DNA from: Labia minor | Taxonomy: Eukaryota; Arthropoda; Insecta; Dermaptera; Spongiphoridae | Direction of reading: 5' to 3' | DNA: 64,000 nucleotides | Assembly: GCA_963082975.1 (NCBI GenBank) | Contig: OY720346.1 | Coordinates: forward strand, 68,997,267 to 69,061,266 | Shown: positions 11,406-21,846 of the stretch, one piece after another | How the letters are laid out: every line of letters starts with the position of its first letter | How positions within the stretch are numbered: position 1 is the stretch's first letter | Made by a program: the position numbers and the translations under genes | The notes under the pieces: generated by a model | Database searches by the model: none | Told to the model about the DNA's origin: nothing | The model's input: the letters and a program-made list of their open reading frames with translations, nothing else

Positions 11406-11950
11406 TTACAAAAAATATTAATTTTATATTCATTGTCAGAAAATATTATGAGGTCAACTTATTTATTTTTTTTTTTTATTATTATTATTTTTGAGGAATC
11501 CTATTTAAATTCAACCATAAAAATACACCTAAACAGGGGCGGGTGTTTATTTTTCAATATACTTTCAAATTTGTAATTATATGATCATAATCAAACTCTC
11601 TATTTACATTCCAAAATAAAATTATATTTAATTAATACGTAGTAATAGATTATTATTATTATTATAGCTAAAATAAATCTCATGTTATACATACATTTTT
11701 ACAATTCAATTTCACATCCAAATCATCATTGCTAAATAAAATAATTTTTTTTTTTTTTTGAAAAATAAAGGGAACATTTATTTATTACTTAATGACTATG
11801 GATTTTTGCATTTCTTTGAATAGATTTATAAACATGCAATGTTTCGGGAATAGAGCCCAAGTTACATAAATTAGATGCAGAAATATTATATTTATATTTA
11901 AGTATATAAATAAATTCCTCAAGTTATTTCAAATAATAATAAATAAAATA
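11406..11950. other. AT-rich DNA with a short Helitron-related stretch
   Basis: 11407-11450 (TATTAATTTTATATTCATTG) resembles segments at 49545 and 52905 that belong to Helitron fragments. The rest is AT-rich with T and ATT runs and no gene. Confidence 0.45.
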
Positions 11951-12580
11951 AGCTGGAGTGTCTCCACTCGACTATCTCGCAATTTGAATTGGATTAAATA
12001 ACATAATATATTATATTTAAATTAAATTTAATTAATTATAAATTATAAATAATAAATATTAAACCAGCGCATGTTTGGTTTTTTATTGATGGCACCATGG
12101 CACGTGTTGGCGCGTGAGATTTGCAGTGTTAAAAAATTAATTCTGGTACTTTCAGCGATTCAATCAAGCTGAAATTCTATATATAGCAGTTTTATACAAT
12201 TATTAATCATGTGAAAAATTATCAAACATATATCTTTATTTTTACGGTCACTTTAAAGGAAAAAAAATCTAAACGTTGTAGGTATTGACCCTCTTCCGGA
12301 TGAGCTACATTTCTCAAAAGTTGATAGAAAACTATGAATTTTGAATAATGTCCATGTACCAAATTTCATCATTCTAGCTCAAACCGTTTTTGCGTAATCT
12401 TGTCTACATACATACATACACACACACACACACATACACATGCACATACACACACACACACACAGACATTTTTCTCAACCTTAGTGAAAATGATTCAGGA
12501 ACCTTCAAAACGTATAAAAACATCAAAATCTCAACATCGAAAATTTTCGTGATCGCAATACTATCTCTGGCGAGATAGTA
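11951..12580 (-). mobile_element. Helentron-like HINE family A, copy 3, full length
   Basis: The best family A copy. Minus-strand reading: 5' hairpin ACTATCTCGCCAGAGATAGT at 12561-12580, then ATTGCGATCACGAAAATTTTC, a GT/CA microsatellite (12409-12463 on plus), the CAAAAACGGTTTGAGCTAG and GAAATTTGGTA cassette, and an AT-rich body. The 3' end has GCGAGATAGTCGAG, the GTGGAGACACTCC hairpin and AGCTTATTTT. The 5' and 3' ends share GAGATAGT as subterminal repeats, and both flanks are T-rich on the element strand. This order is the architecture described for Drosophila DINE-1/HINE elements. No coding capacity. Confidence 0.85.
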
Positions 12581-13344
12581 AAAATGATAATTTTAAAAAT
12601 GCAAATTTGATCAAACTACCGTGATAATTTATGAAATTATTATAATTAAATATATATATAGTAATTTATTATATAAGAATAACAAATGTGAACAAGAATA
12701 ACAAATAATTGTTTAAACAATATGGTTACATTTTGGATGGAAGGTATAGCTGAATAGACAGACATATTCCTAGATGAATACAGGTAGAATATTGAGTAGG
12801 GCGGGGAGTGATTGAAAAGGGACGAATGAGCTTAGCTTGTGCATCCTATCTGTAATCCATCGTAATTTGATTTTCTACGGATAACTGGATCGGATATAAA
12901 TCGTTTTGTTCCTTCTAACCAACCTAACAAACAGTTTTACTTAACCGACTCTCAACTCTTGAGAAATATTAAATTTAAAAAAAAAATATAATTGGTTTTT
13001 AATTTAAGCAATCCAACACGCTAAGAACTCCACGAGTAGGAAGACAATACCAAAAGATTGATGTAAGATAATTAGAAGAAGATAGATATTGAAAGGAGGT
13101 GTCTCCAAAAGGTGGTTGCTGAACCAAAAAACTTTCAAGATCAAAACCCCATTAGAGATTAGTATAATCAATATTTCAGCTATAATTATATCCATATATC
13201 AGTGTCTTCACCATATAATAAAGGTTTTCAGACATTTCGACATTTTTATGAAACCATTTGAGAATATATTATGGGTAAAATATAGTTTTAATTTATTAAA
13301 TACTTACATTTTTTTAATTAATTATATGCCAACATTTCTATTAA
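12581..13344. other. AT-rich intergenic DNA
   Basis: No gene recognised. Overlapping frames on both strands at 13004-13349 are low-complexity and lack a domain. Confidence 0.5.
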
Positions 13345-13345
13345 T

Positions 13346-13989
13346 ATAGTGATTCTCAATAGGCGCCATTAGGTGTGTGGGTAGCGAACCTGCCTCACAT
13401 TCACATGGTCCGGGGTCTGGCAAGGGAATTCCCCTAGCTGGGGTCTATGCGACGGAGTCAACCCAGCCTCCGGGAACAACATTGGGGAAAAGCTACTTGA
13501 TAGCGCCTCCGATCAAGAAAATCAAGGTAAAGGTTGAGAGGATCCGTTCTACTGATCATAGAACACCTCATTGACATAACCGGCTTGATAGGCGTTGTCC
13601 TTGCGTAGGACGTACAAAGTCAGAGGTTTTTTTTTATAGTGATTCTCAACTTGAGCGATATCGCCTCCTGGGGGGGGGGCGATCGACATCTTAAAGGGGG
13701 CGATAAGTTATTTTTGGGGGGCGAAATCATTTCCAACTCTAAAAAAAGTAAGATGATTTTGCGAGCAGGCTTTTAAACATTTCCTCTTTTTCCAATAAGG
13801 TTCTAAAAAAAGTAAGATGATTTTGCGATCAGGTTCTGAAACTCGATTTTTCAATATGGTTTTAAGTATCACCAAGTGTACCTACCTTATATTAGGGATT
13901 AGCATGCAATTTTTATCTGTTAAAATTTATAAGGGGCGAATTATGAAGCCGGCCATACAAAGTGGGCGTTTGGTCCAAAAAGGTTGAGG
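13346..13989 (+). mobile_element. hAT-like element (family E), copy 2, carrying a SINE
   Basis: The end motif TAGTGATTCTCAA is present twice because the SINE at 13360-13634 duplicated it on insertion. After the SINE the element continues with CTTGAGCGAT and GGGGGCGATCGACATC. Two GTAAGATGATTTTGCGA repeats follow, and then GGGCGTTTGGTCC with AAGGTTGAGG, the decayed far end. About 365 bp without the SINE. Related copies at 6165 and 51370. Non-coding. Confidence 0.78.
13360..13634 (+). mobile_element. tRNA-derived SINE, copy 2 (subfamily 2)
   Basis: Exact 15-bp target duplication TATAGTGATTCTCAA at 13345-13359 and 13635-13649. The head AGGCGCCATTAGGTGTGTGG differs from copy 1 and matches the copy at 21567-21838. 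It also lacks the second hairpin arm: GCTACTTGATAGCGCC here, against GCTACTTGATAAAAAGTAGC in subfamily 1. The B-box region is partly lost (GGTCCGGGGTCTGG). The 3' end reads GTCAGAGG followed by a T-run, so the tail is poly(T) on the sense strand, possibly the Pol III terminator itself. Confidence 0.92.
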
Positions 13990-14656
13990 TTAATAGAAGA
14001 GAAACATAAAAATAATAAAATTTTAGGTATTAATATTATAAAAAAGTGTTGTTTGTTTTAATTTAACAATAAAATTTTGTTCTTTTTAATGAATACATAT
14101 TATCTAAATATCTCAGAAATGTTACGGGACTTGAAAGCTCTTGATCCTAGTAACTACATTCCTCCAATCGTCCTTAACCTACCCATCTCCATCCAACTCC
14201 CAAACAATGAAAATTGAAAGCTCATTAAATTTAAGTAGTCGCAATTTTAAACCAAAAAAATAGAGAATTAATGATGTAATTGTGAAATAGAAAGGGTGAG
14301 AGGTGAGAGGGTGAAAATTGAATGGAAAAGGGAATCAAGCGAGGGGTTCGTTGATACTTTGTGAAGTTTTCGTGAAGGGTTTCTAAAATATTGAGACTTG
14401 CCAAACAAGTTACAATTAAATATTTTAGTAAGTGAAAAGGGATGCTCAATGATAAGCTTAAGGACTTTCCAATGAAACTTGTCCCAACCACTCTCTCATA
14501 AAGATATTCTGAATCTAATAAATATTAATAAATGATGTATAAAATATATTGCTCTTTACAAAACAAAATATTTATTAAAAAATTCAGAATATAGTTATAA
14601 TTTAGATAAAAATTATATAAAAATGAGTAAATGGTTTTGTGGTTACTAAACAAAAT
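13990..14656. other. AT-rich intergenic DNA
   Basis: No gene recognised. A purine-rich patch at 14280-14480 gives an open minus-strand frame of biased composition without a domain. Confidence 0.5.
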
Positions 14657-15293
14657 AAGTTGACCTGTGGCCAGGTCCGAACCGACCGACGGTTTGAAAT
14701 AAATTAATTTCCAGCTACAGAAACAATTTCAAATAATTTTAATATATCTATTAATTTAATAAAAAACAGATATGGATAGAACATAAATATTTTTAATTTT
14801 ATTTTATTTATAATATATAGCTGAAGTAGCCGCCGTTGCCCGTGATCATAATACGGAGGCTGTGACGTCATGATGGGCTGGGTGACGTCATATAATTTTA
14901 AATTAAGAAAAACATAATGAAGATGATTTTTCCCGAGGATAAAACCAATACATTCGTGATGATATGTAAAAAAATCTCTTCATGTGAAATTTGGTGTGAA
15001 AATAACCCTTCCCTTCCTATCGTCGATCGCTAATACTACCACTTCCGGTTTCCGGAATTGCACCAAAAGTTGATCAATTCATCATGCATTAAGTAAATAT
15101 ACCAAATTTCATCAAAATCGGTTGAGCCGTTCAGGCTGTACACATCTATACGGACGGACAGACCGACGGACAGACATCATGCTAAAAATACTTTTTTCTG
15201 TTAAGAAAATGCTTGATTCGTGGAGATATGTAAAAATCTCCACATGTGAAATTTGGTGTGAAAACAATACCTCCCTTACTATCGTCGGTCGGT
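14657..15293 (-). mobile_element. Helentron-like HINE family B, copy 2, full length
   Basis: Minus strand: 5' end ACCGACCGACGATAGTAAGG (15293 inward), CACATGTGGAGATTTTTAC, a GTCC/GTCT microsatellite (15153-15176), the AACGGCTCAACCGATTTTGAT and AAATTTGGTATATTT cassette, CCGGAAGTGGTAGT, and paired TGACGTCA motifs at about 14861-14890. The 3' end has the inverted ACCGACCGACGG/CCGTCGGTCGGT repeat, the GACCTGGCCACAGGTC hairpin, and AACTTATTTT. Like family A it ends in hairpin plus CTTATTTT, so the two families share one terminal design despite different sequences. Confidence 0.85.
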
Positions 15294-15987
15294 AAAAACA
15301 AACCAGGATAATGGATATACAATTGTAGAACCTTTCTATGAAAGGGAATTAAAGATATGAATTCATATTTCAACTAAATGAGAGAGAGATTCATTGATTG
15401 GTATATTAATTACATAACAGTTTATATGTCTCAATCGAGCAGATTAAAATGCTAATCGCCTTTATTTAAATTATATATATAAATATAGGTATATTCAAAT
15501 AACTAATAAATTTGATTTCGATAATAAATTATATTATAAAATCTGTAATAGAATCAAAAAAATAAAATAAAAATGGATATTCAAAATTCTCTTAAAAAGA
15601 ATATTTTTCAAATTCATTTTTAGGCCTTTCAAAGCATCGTTGCAATCCAAAATGAGTAATTTATAAATATCCTGCTGTTAATTAAGCCATCATTTTTTTA
15701 AATAGATCAACCAAGTGGAATGGTATATTTTTTCACAGGACAATGGATTTCGAAAGTTAATTAGCATTTGTTACAAATGAACTTCTTGGCTCGCGTTTGT
15801 AGAAGGAATGAGGTTGGATGTAATGGGGGAAGGGGGAGCGACGAATAATCGGAAAATGTTACATTTTAAATAGAAAATGATATTCTTAATAAAAAAGAAA
15901 AAAAAAGAAAAAAGATACAAACAGTAATTAATACTTAAAAAGTATATAAGTAAAATATGTTGATTATTAGAAACCAAATTATAATTA
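15294..15987. other. AT-rich intergenic DNA
   Basis: No gene or repeat recognised. Confidence 0.55.
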
Positions 15988-16000
15988 TTATAGAATAAAT

Positions 16001-16295
16001 ATAAAGCGCCACAGGGTGGGAGGTAGCGTCGCTGGCTCACATTCTCGAGGTCTCGGATTCAAGCCCCGGGCCTGTCAAGGGAATTACTCTAGCTAGGGTC
16101 TATGGGACAGAGTCAACCCAGCCTCCGGGATCAACATTGGGAAAGCTACTTGATAAAAAGTAGCGCCTCCGATCAAGAAAATCAAGGCAAAGGTTGATAG
16201 TACCCGTTCTACTGATCATAGGACACCGAATTGATATTACCGACTTGATAGGCGTTGTCCTTGCGTAGGACGTACAAAAGTAAGATGTTTTTTTT
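16001..16295 (+). mobile_element. tRNA-derived SINE, copy 3 (subfamily 1)
   Basis: Head AAAGCGCCACAGGGTGGGAGG, B box GATTCAAGCCCCG, the GCTACTTGATAAAAAGTAGC hairpin, TTGATAGGCGTTGTCCTTGC near the 3' end, and a sense-strand T-run tail. The target duplication TTATAGAATAAAT lies at 15988-16000 and 16296-16308; its junction with the T-run is ambiguous by a base or two. Well preserved. Confidence 0.92.
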
Positions 16296-16308
16296 TTATA
16301 GAATAAAT

Positions 16309-17589
16309 TTTCTAAGTACATAATTGAAAGAATATAAATAATGAAGAAATAATATTAATAAAAACACATAATAAGTAAAACCATGTAAATTTAAAAAGAC
16401 ATATAGTATAATCTACAATATTTCAACAATATTATTAATCAAGAGATAAATTTCTTCTTAAAAAAAAGTAAGGGTTGAAAATCAATTCTTACAATTATAT
16501 TCGTACTTCAAATGTATTTGTGTTAAATTAAAATCTTAATTGGGAAGTCTAATTTTATTACAATTATAATTTTTGAATCTACAATTTTTTTTTTTTTATT
16601 TTTATAGGTTCCTTCTGGATGATTAATAGGGGTAATGAAAAGTAAACAATTTTGAATAAACTAGTCAAGAGAAATTAAAAAAAAAGAGTGCAAAGATGGA
16701 GTAGGATATTTTTTTGAAAAAGGACCGGGTGGTAAATGCACCTCTTCTTCCTTTTTTCCATCCCCATTACCAATTAAGATATATTTTCTCTCTTGGTTCG
16801 TATGAATCATTCTAATGACTGAACAGAATGTATTAAAAAAAAAGTTCTTTAGTAAAGAAAATTGAAAAGAATCATTCAGAAATGTAGAAATCCATCTCAA
16901 TGGGAGGAAAACGAGAGTAGAGGGTGAATTAAGAGGAAAGGGGTTATCCAACGTATAGAATAGGGCGTTAATTGAATGTTGATTTCAATTCTAAAAGCGA
17001 TCTATATATTTAACAAACAAAAAAAAATATGAATAAATAATATACATATATTTAATAAAATAAAAAAATAAATATATTCTTAATGGAAGCGTTTAAAATA
17101 AATAAATGACAGTTGGATATTCTTTAAAAATTAAAGTATAGTTAAAATATGTGGAATTTAAATTGTATTTTACTTACAATGAAACCATAAGAAAAAACGT
17201 AATTTTCTTATATATGAATCCTTGTATTACATTTATTTAATGTGTTTCTAAAATTTCAACTTAAATAAACAATTTTTAAATCAAATATTTTTTTCTCATA
17301 ATTAATGTTTAGAATTTGAATTACACAACTACGATAAATAAAATATTCAACATGTTCATTTTCGTAATATTAAGACCAAAACAATTAAATTAAATAAACT
17401 TGTAAGACTTTGTGAAAAAATATTGAGAATATTTTATTTAAAAAAATAAATTAAGGAATGTTTTAAGGGTAGTTTTTCTAACCATTTTCCATTTATAACT
17501 AATTTAGAATGTATAGAGGTGAACTCTTTATATTCTATATATAATTTTATTATGAAAAGATTTATTTTCTGGGCTCGTTCCACAGGTCG
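16309..17589. other. AT-rich intergenic DNA
   Basis: No gene recognised. Patch 16690-16950 has a biased minus-strand open frame without a domain. The remainder is A/T-rich. Confidence 0.5.
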
Positions 17590-17775
17590 AGGATAACAGT
17601 TGGCCAGATGTGAGTTCGTGTTAGTGTTAGTGCCGAGGGTTCTCAAGAGCTTCAAAACGCAGTAAGTCAAAGATCCCCTACCCATTCAACCCAAAATCTC
17701 AACATTGACTCTTGGTCACATGGTCTAAGACTAAGAAAGCCAAAAAATCTCTCTTAAAAAGTACTCTTGAAAATC
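17590..17775. repeat. Unclassified interspersed repeat G, copy 1
   Basis: Shares a colinear ~170-bp block with 23832-24015: GTGTTAGTGTTAGTGCCGAGG, AGCTTCAAAACGCA, AATCTCAACATTGACTCTTG, TCACATGGTCTAAGACTA, and AAGCCAAAAAATC. Divergence is roughly a fifth of positions by eye. There is no open frame common to both copies, no clear target duplication and no Pol III box, so the class is unknown. Confidence 0.65.
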
Positions 17776-18376
17776 ATGCCAAAGTGGACGCCATAACGTC
17801 ACTTTAATGGAAGCCTAAACGAACTTATAAATAAATATATTTAATTATAGGTACAAATGAAAATATTGAATTCAATGTAAGGGGATGTAATTGATAAAAT
17901 CAATAAATAATACAATTTCAAATATATATATATATTGAGAGAGAGAGAGTAGAGAATTAATTACTAGTTGATTTTTAAGTAAATAAATAAACAAAAATAT
18001 TTATTTGTACAAACATATAAATAATTAAATTAATGAAAATGTAGATTTTAATTAATAAAATAGATAAAGGGAGTTTGTTTCCTTATATTTAACTCATATT
18101 TATTTATATTATTGAATTTTTTTTTAAAATAAATATAATATAATATGTGTGTAATTATAGGGATAAATGAAAATATATAAATTAGACAGGATGAAAAAAC
18201 AAAAATTAAAGCCTCTTTTTGAATGTCGAATAGATTAGTGTGATTAGTTGAGAGTAATATAAAATTTAAAAATTTATATTTAAAAGGATTGCCATTCAGA
18301 TGAGAAAGAAATAAAATTTAATAAAAAAAAAATATTTAAAAATCATGGTCCTATCAAAAACGTATAAAAAATAAAA
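17776..18376. other. AT-rich intergenic DNA
   Basis: Contains a short (GA)n tract at about 17937-17949. No gene recognised. Confidence 0.5.
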
Positions 18377-19034
18377 TAAGTTGACCTGTGGCCAGGTCCG
18401 AACCGACCGACGGTTTGAAATAAATTAATTTCCAGCTACAGAAACAATTTCAAATAATTTTCATATATCTATTAATGTAATAAAAAACAGATATGGATAC
18501 ATAAATAATAAATATAAACATTTTTAATTTTATTTTATTTATAATATATATGCAAGACCAGGCTGTGACGTCATACATGGCTGGATGACGTCATATAATT
18601 TTAAATCAAGAAAAAACTAATAAATATGATTTTTTTCGAGGATAAAACCAATACAAAATGCATGATTCGTGGTGATATATAAAAAAATCTCCTTTGGTGT
18701 GAAAATAACCCTTTCCTTCCTATCGTCGATCGCTAATACTACCACTTCCGGTTTCCGGAATTGCACCAAAAGTTGATCAATTCATCCCACTGATGCATTA
18801 AGTAAATATACCAAATTTCATCAAAATCGGTTGAGCCGTTCAGGCTGTACACATCTATACGGACGGACAGACGGACGGACAGACGGACGGACGGACGGAC
18901 GGACAGACGGACAGACATCATGCTAAAAATACTTTTTTCTGTTTAGAAAATGCATGATTCGTGGAGATATGTAAAAATCTCCACATGTGAAATTTGGTGT
19001 GAAAACAATACCTCCCTTACTATCGTCGGTCGGT
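18377..19034 (-). mobile_element. Helentron-like HINE family B, copy 3, full length
   Basis: Nearly colinear with the copy at 14657-15293, including the GACCTGGCCACAGGTC hairpin at its 3' end and CCGACCGACGATAGTAAGG at its 5' end. It differs mainly by an expanded GGAC/GACA microsatellite (18859-18916) and by losing some of the CACATGTGAAATTTGG-type internal duplicate. An open frame through the microsatellite (18739-18921, minus) yields Ser-Val-Arg repeats, a composition artefact. Confidence 0.86.
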
Positions 19035-20097
19035 AAAAAAGTAAGGCATCGGCCCCAACAAAAACAATTGATAAAAATGACATCAAAAGTTCGAGATTAA
19101 TAGACTTATAAATATTTAAAAAATATAAATCAATATAAGAAAGTGCTGGTGCTCAAATTTTATAATTCTTCTTTTATCACTGGATTTTAATATTTAATCT
19201 AATATCTGTCCTGAGAAAGACTCTTTCAAATGTATTTCTTCACTAAATTTAAGAGCAGAACGAATCCCTTTTATTTTGAAAATTTTCTTAATTTTAAAAT
19301 CTTAATCTTAAAAAAAAAATTATATTAAATTTATTATTGATATTATATTATTAATTAATTAATTAATTAAAAATAATAATAAACTTTAAGCACTCATTGA
19401 TTGAAAACCTAAACCTAAAGGAAAGGCGATTTGCAAACCTGATCAATATTTCACACACAAATCAAATATCAAAGTCAACAAAGTTTTCAAAGAGAATGCT
19501 TTTATTAATTATTTTCCAATAATTAATCAATTTTATATGCATTTGACGATAAGTTAATGTATTGCCTTCGGAAAGAAAATCATATGTAAACATATTTTTG
19601 TATTGGAAAATGTATCAAATATGGATATAAAAGGCATATAAATAGATTGAAAAAATTAAATGAAATATGTGACAGGAAATTGAACAATTGAAAGTATAGA
19701 ATAATATATATATGTATATTATATATATATAAATATAGTATATATATTTAGTTTTTTATAATATGTTCTTAAAATACTTTAACGATTTCGATATAATTTT
19801 ATTTTATTTTGTTTTTTCAATGATATAAGTACATTTGTTAACACGATTTTAAAAAAAGTTTAATTTAGTTTTATTATTTTTTATATAAATATAATGTATG
19901 TATGTAATATTATATAGTTATTATAAAAGGTATTAAAAGAAGAATCAAAATAAATTGCCTTATATTCCTTTGGTTCTTTTAAATAAATATTATATAATAT
20001 AATATAAATAAATTAATATTTATTTATAATTTATGTAATTAGTAGCCAAATATAGAGTTTATAAATAAATAAATAAATAGAAATACATAATATATAT
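19035..20097. other. AT-rich intergenic DNA
   Basis: Includes a (TTAA)n tract at about 19349-19370 and TATA-rich stretches at 19703-19745. No gene recognised. Confidence 0.55.
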
Positions 20098-20109
20098 AAA
20101 TATTTAAAT

Positions 20110-20382
20110 AAGGCGCCACAGGGTGTGATGGCTAGCGTCGCTGACTCACATTCTCGTGGTCCCGGGTTCAAGTCCCGGGCCTGGCAAGGGGATTTCTCTA
20201 ATGGAGGGAGTCAACCCAACCTCCGGGATCAACATTGGGAAGCTACTCGATAAAAAGTAGCGCCTCCGATCAAGAAAATCAAGGTAAAGGTAGGACCCGT
20301 TCTACGGATCATAGGACACTGAATTGATATAACCGACTTGATAGACGTTGTCATTGCATAGTACATACAAAAGTCAGAGGTA
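20110..20382 (+). mobile_element. tRNA-derived SINE, copy 4 (subfamily 1, best tRNA-like head)
   Basis: The clearest tRNA-like head in the family: an A-box-like GGCTAGCGTCGCTG, then CCCGGGTTCAAGTCCCGGG, a perfect T-arm with B box GGTTCAAGTCC. A CTACTCGATAAAAAGTAGC hairpin follows. The target duplication AAATATTTAAAT lies at 20098-20109 and 20383-20394. This copy ends in GTCAGAGGT with no T-run tail. Confidence 0.93.
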
Positions 20383-20410
20383 AAATATTTAAATTATATA
20401 AATTAATTTT

Positions 20411-20441
20411 ACCGACCGACGATAGTAAGGGAGGTATTGTT
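20411..20441 (+). mobile_element. 31-bp HINE family B 5'-end stub
   Basis: ACCGACCGACGATAGTAAGG and the following GAGGTATTGTT match the family B 5' end exactly. The sequence beyond is unrelated AT-rich DNA, so this is either a remnant after deletion or an aborted rolling-circle insertion. Confidence 0.8.
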
Positions 20442-20830
20442 ATTAAATTGTGATTAGTTTTATAATTATAGTTTATTTAATAATTAATTAAAAAAATATT
20501 TTGTTCTTAAAATTAATTTTAGATAATTATTGTGATATGTTTTATAAAAATAATTATTAGAATACATTTTCGCATTATTATTTTTTTATAGTATTTGTTA
20601 GAATCAAAATAACTTAACTTTGATTTTCATTAAGAAAAAGGCAAAGAAGATGATGTTTAGTGACAGATAGTAGTGGATTTGGTATTAAATATGAAGATGG
20701 AGTACTATTTTAGCAGGATATTAGGGAGGAGGTAGCTGTTAGCAATTTCTTCTGAAGTGTTAAGAGAGGCTGGATAGGAGGTGGGTGGTTGGAGAAGGAG
20801 AAGGGGTTGTGTTAATTAAGTGCACAATAC

Positions 20831-21040
20831 TTGGCTGTCGGCTGCAAAATGATTTCTGTCCCGGGGAAATAAGCACACGAGTTGCTTATCAACAGCGACG
20901 GTGATGGATCGTCCAACTGGGATGAAAATGGCAATGCGGCCGGGGTTGGGCTGATAGGGTACATGCACGGGGGGCGGGAGAGGGGGTGGCACCTCCTTGC
21001 GTTTCTGCGCCTCCGGGGTCCACAAAGGTTCGGCTGACAT
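20831..21040 (-). CDS. Candidate host coding exon, unknown product
   Basis: The only stretch that looks like ordinary host coding sequence. On the minus strand an ATG at 21040 opens 70 codons beginning MSAEPLWTPEAQKRKEV. A VPPPLPPPVHVPYQPNPGR proline-rich segment follows, then a balanced, non-repetitive IAIFIPVGRSITVAVDKQL stretch, ending at CAA|GTATTG, a possible splice donor exactly in phase. GC content is far above the neighbourhood, codon third positions are often G or C, and amino-acid composition is normal. Upstream is a CT-rich leader. I do not recognise the protein or any domain. No partner exon could be identified, so it could also be a retrocopied or decayed exon. Confidence 0.35.
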
Positions 21041-21558
21041 CAACTTAACGGCCAGGCTTTTCAACTTTTTGTTGGATGGAAGAGGAGAGAGAGAGAGAAA
21101 AATAACGCACGACGTAAAGAGTGGATGAAGTCGAGGAAAAGAAGGAAGAAGAAGAAAAAAAAATGCAGACGAGAGTAAAAAATAATCTCAATCACATCCA
21201 GATTGAAGAAATCCATAAACAAAGAATGTAATTTTTTACTTATACTATATATAAACAAAAATCTTTTTTTTTTTTTTGTTTTTTGTTTTTTTAAGATGAA
21301 TGTTATCCAAACATAAAAGATAAACGATCATAAGCCACAAATATTAAAAGAGGATAGAAGAAGCCCTGAAGGGTTGTAGAAATTTTTTTACATATTTTTA
21401 TAAATAAATATAAAATTATACCAAAATAAATATGAATTTAGGTAAAATCAAAATAATAACAAATCAAAGAAATAATGATCTCGAAACATACATACATTTT
21501 TATCGTGGCTTTATTTTCAATTTAAATATAATTAATGAATCATAAATGGTTATATTTT
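21041..21558. other. Leader-like and AT-rich DNA next to the exon candidate
   Basis: 21075-21180 is purine-rich on plus (CT/TTC-rich on the minus strand), as seen in 5' leaders or polypyrimidine tracts. The rest is AT-rich with T-runs at 21265-21292. No further exon found. Confidence 0.4.
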
Positions 21559-21566
21559 TTAGAATA

Positions 21567-21838
21567 AAAAAAAAACTTCTGACTTTGTACGTCCTACGCA
21601 AAGACAACGCCTATCAAGCCGGTGTCCTATAATCAGTAGAACGGGTCCTCTCAACCTTTACCTTGATTTTCTTGATCGGAGGCGCTATCAAGTAGCTTTT
21701 CCCCAATGTTGTTCCCGGAGGCTGCGTTGACTCCTAGACCCCAGCTAGCGAAATTCCCTTGCCAGGCCCGGGACTTGAACCCGGGATCATGTGAATGTGA
21801 GGCAGGTTCCCTACCCACACATCCAATGGCGCCTTTTA
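21567..21838 (-). mobile_element. tRNA-derived SINE, copy 5 (subfamily 2)
   Basis: Reverse orientation. A-run 21567-21575 (the sense poly(T) tail), CTTCTGACTTTGTACG, ATCGGAGGCGCTATCAAGTAGC (hairpin arm deleted, as in copy 2), B box complement GGACTTGAACCCGGG, and the head complement ATGGCGCC. Short 8-bp flanking duplication TTAGAATA at 21559-21566 and 21839-21846. Confidence 0.92.
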
Positions 21839-21846
21839 TTAGAATA

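Noticed and set aside
18739-18921. Open frame shared by HINE B copies encoding Ser-Val-Arg repeats then SLNGSTDFDEIWYIYLMHQ
   Set aside because: The repeats come from a GGAC microsatellite whose 4-bp unit keeps all frames open, and the rest is the noncoding cassette. Recurrence reflects copying of the element, not selection on protein.
20161-20185. tRNA gene suggested by a perfect T-arm and B box
   Set aside because: No acceptor-stem pairing, the A box is degenerate, and the sequence continues as a SINE with a target duplication.
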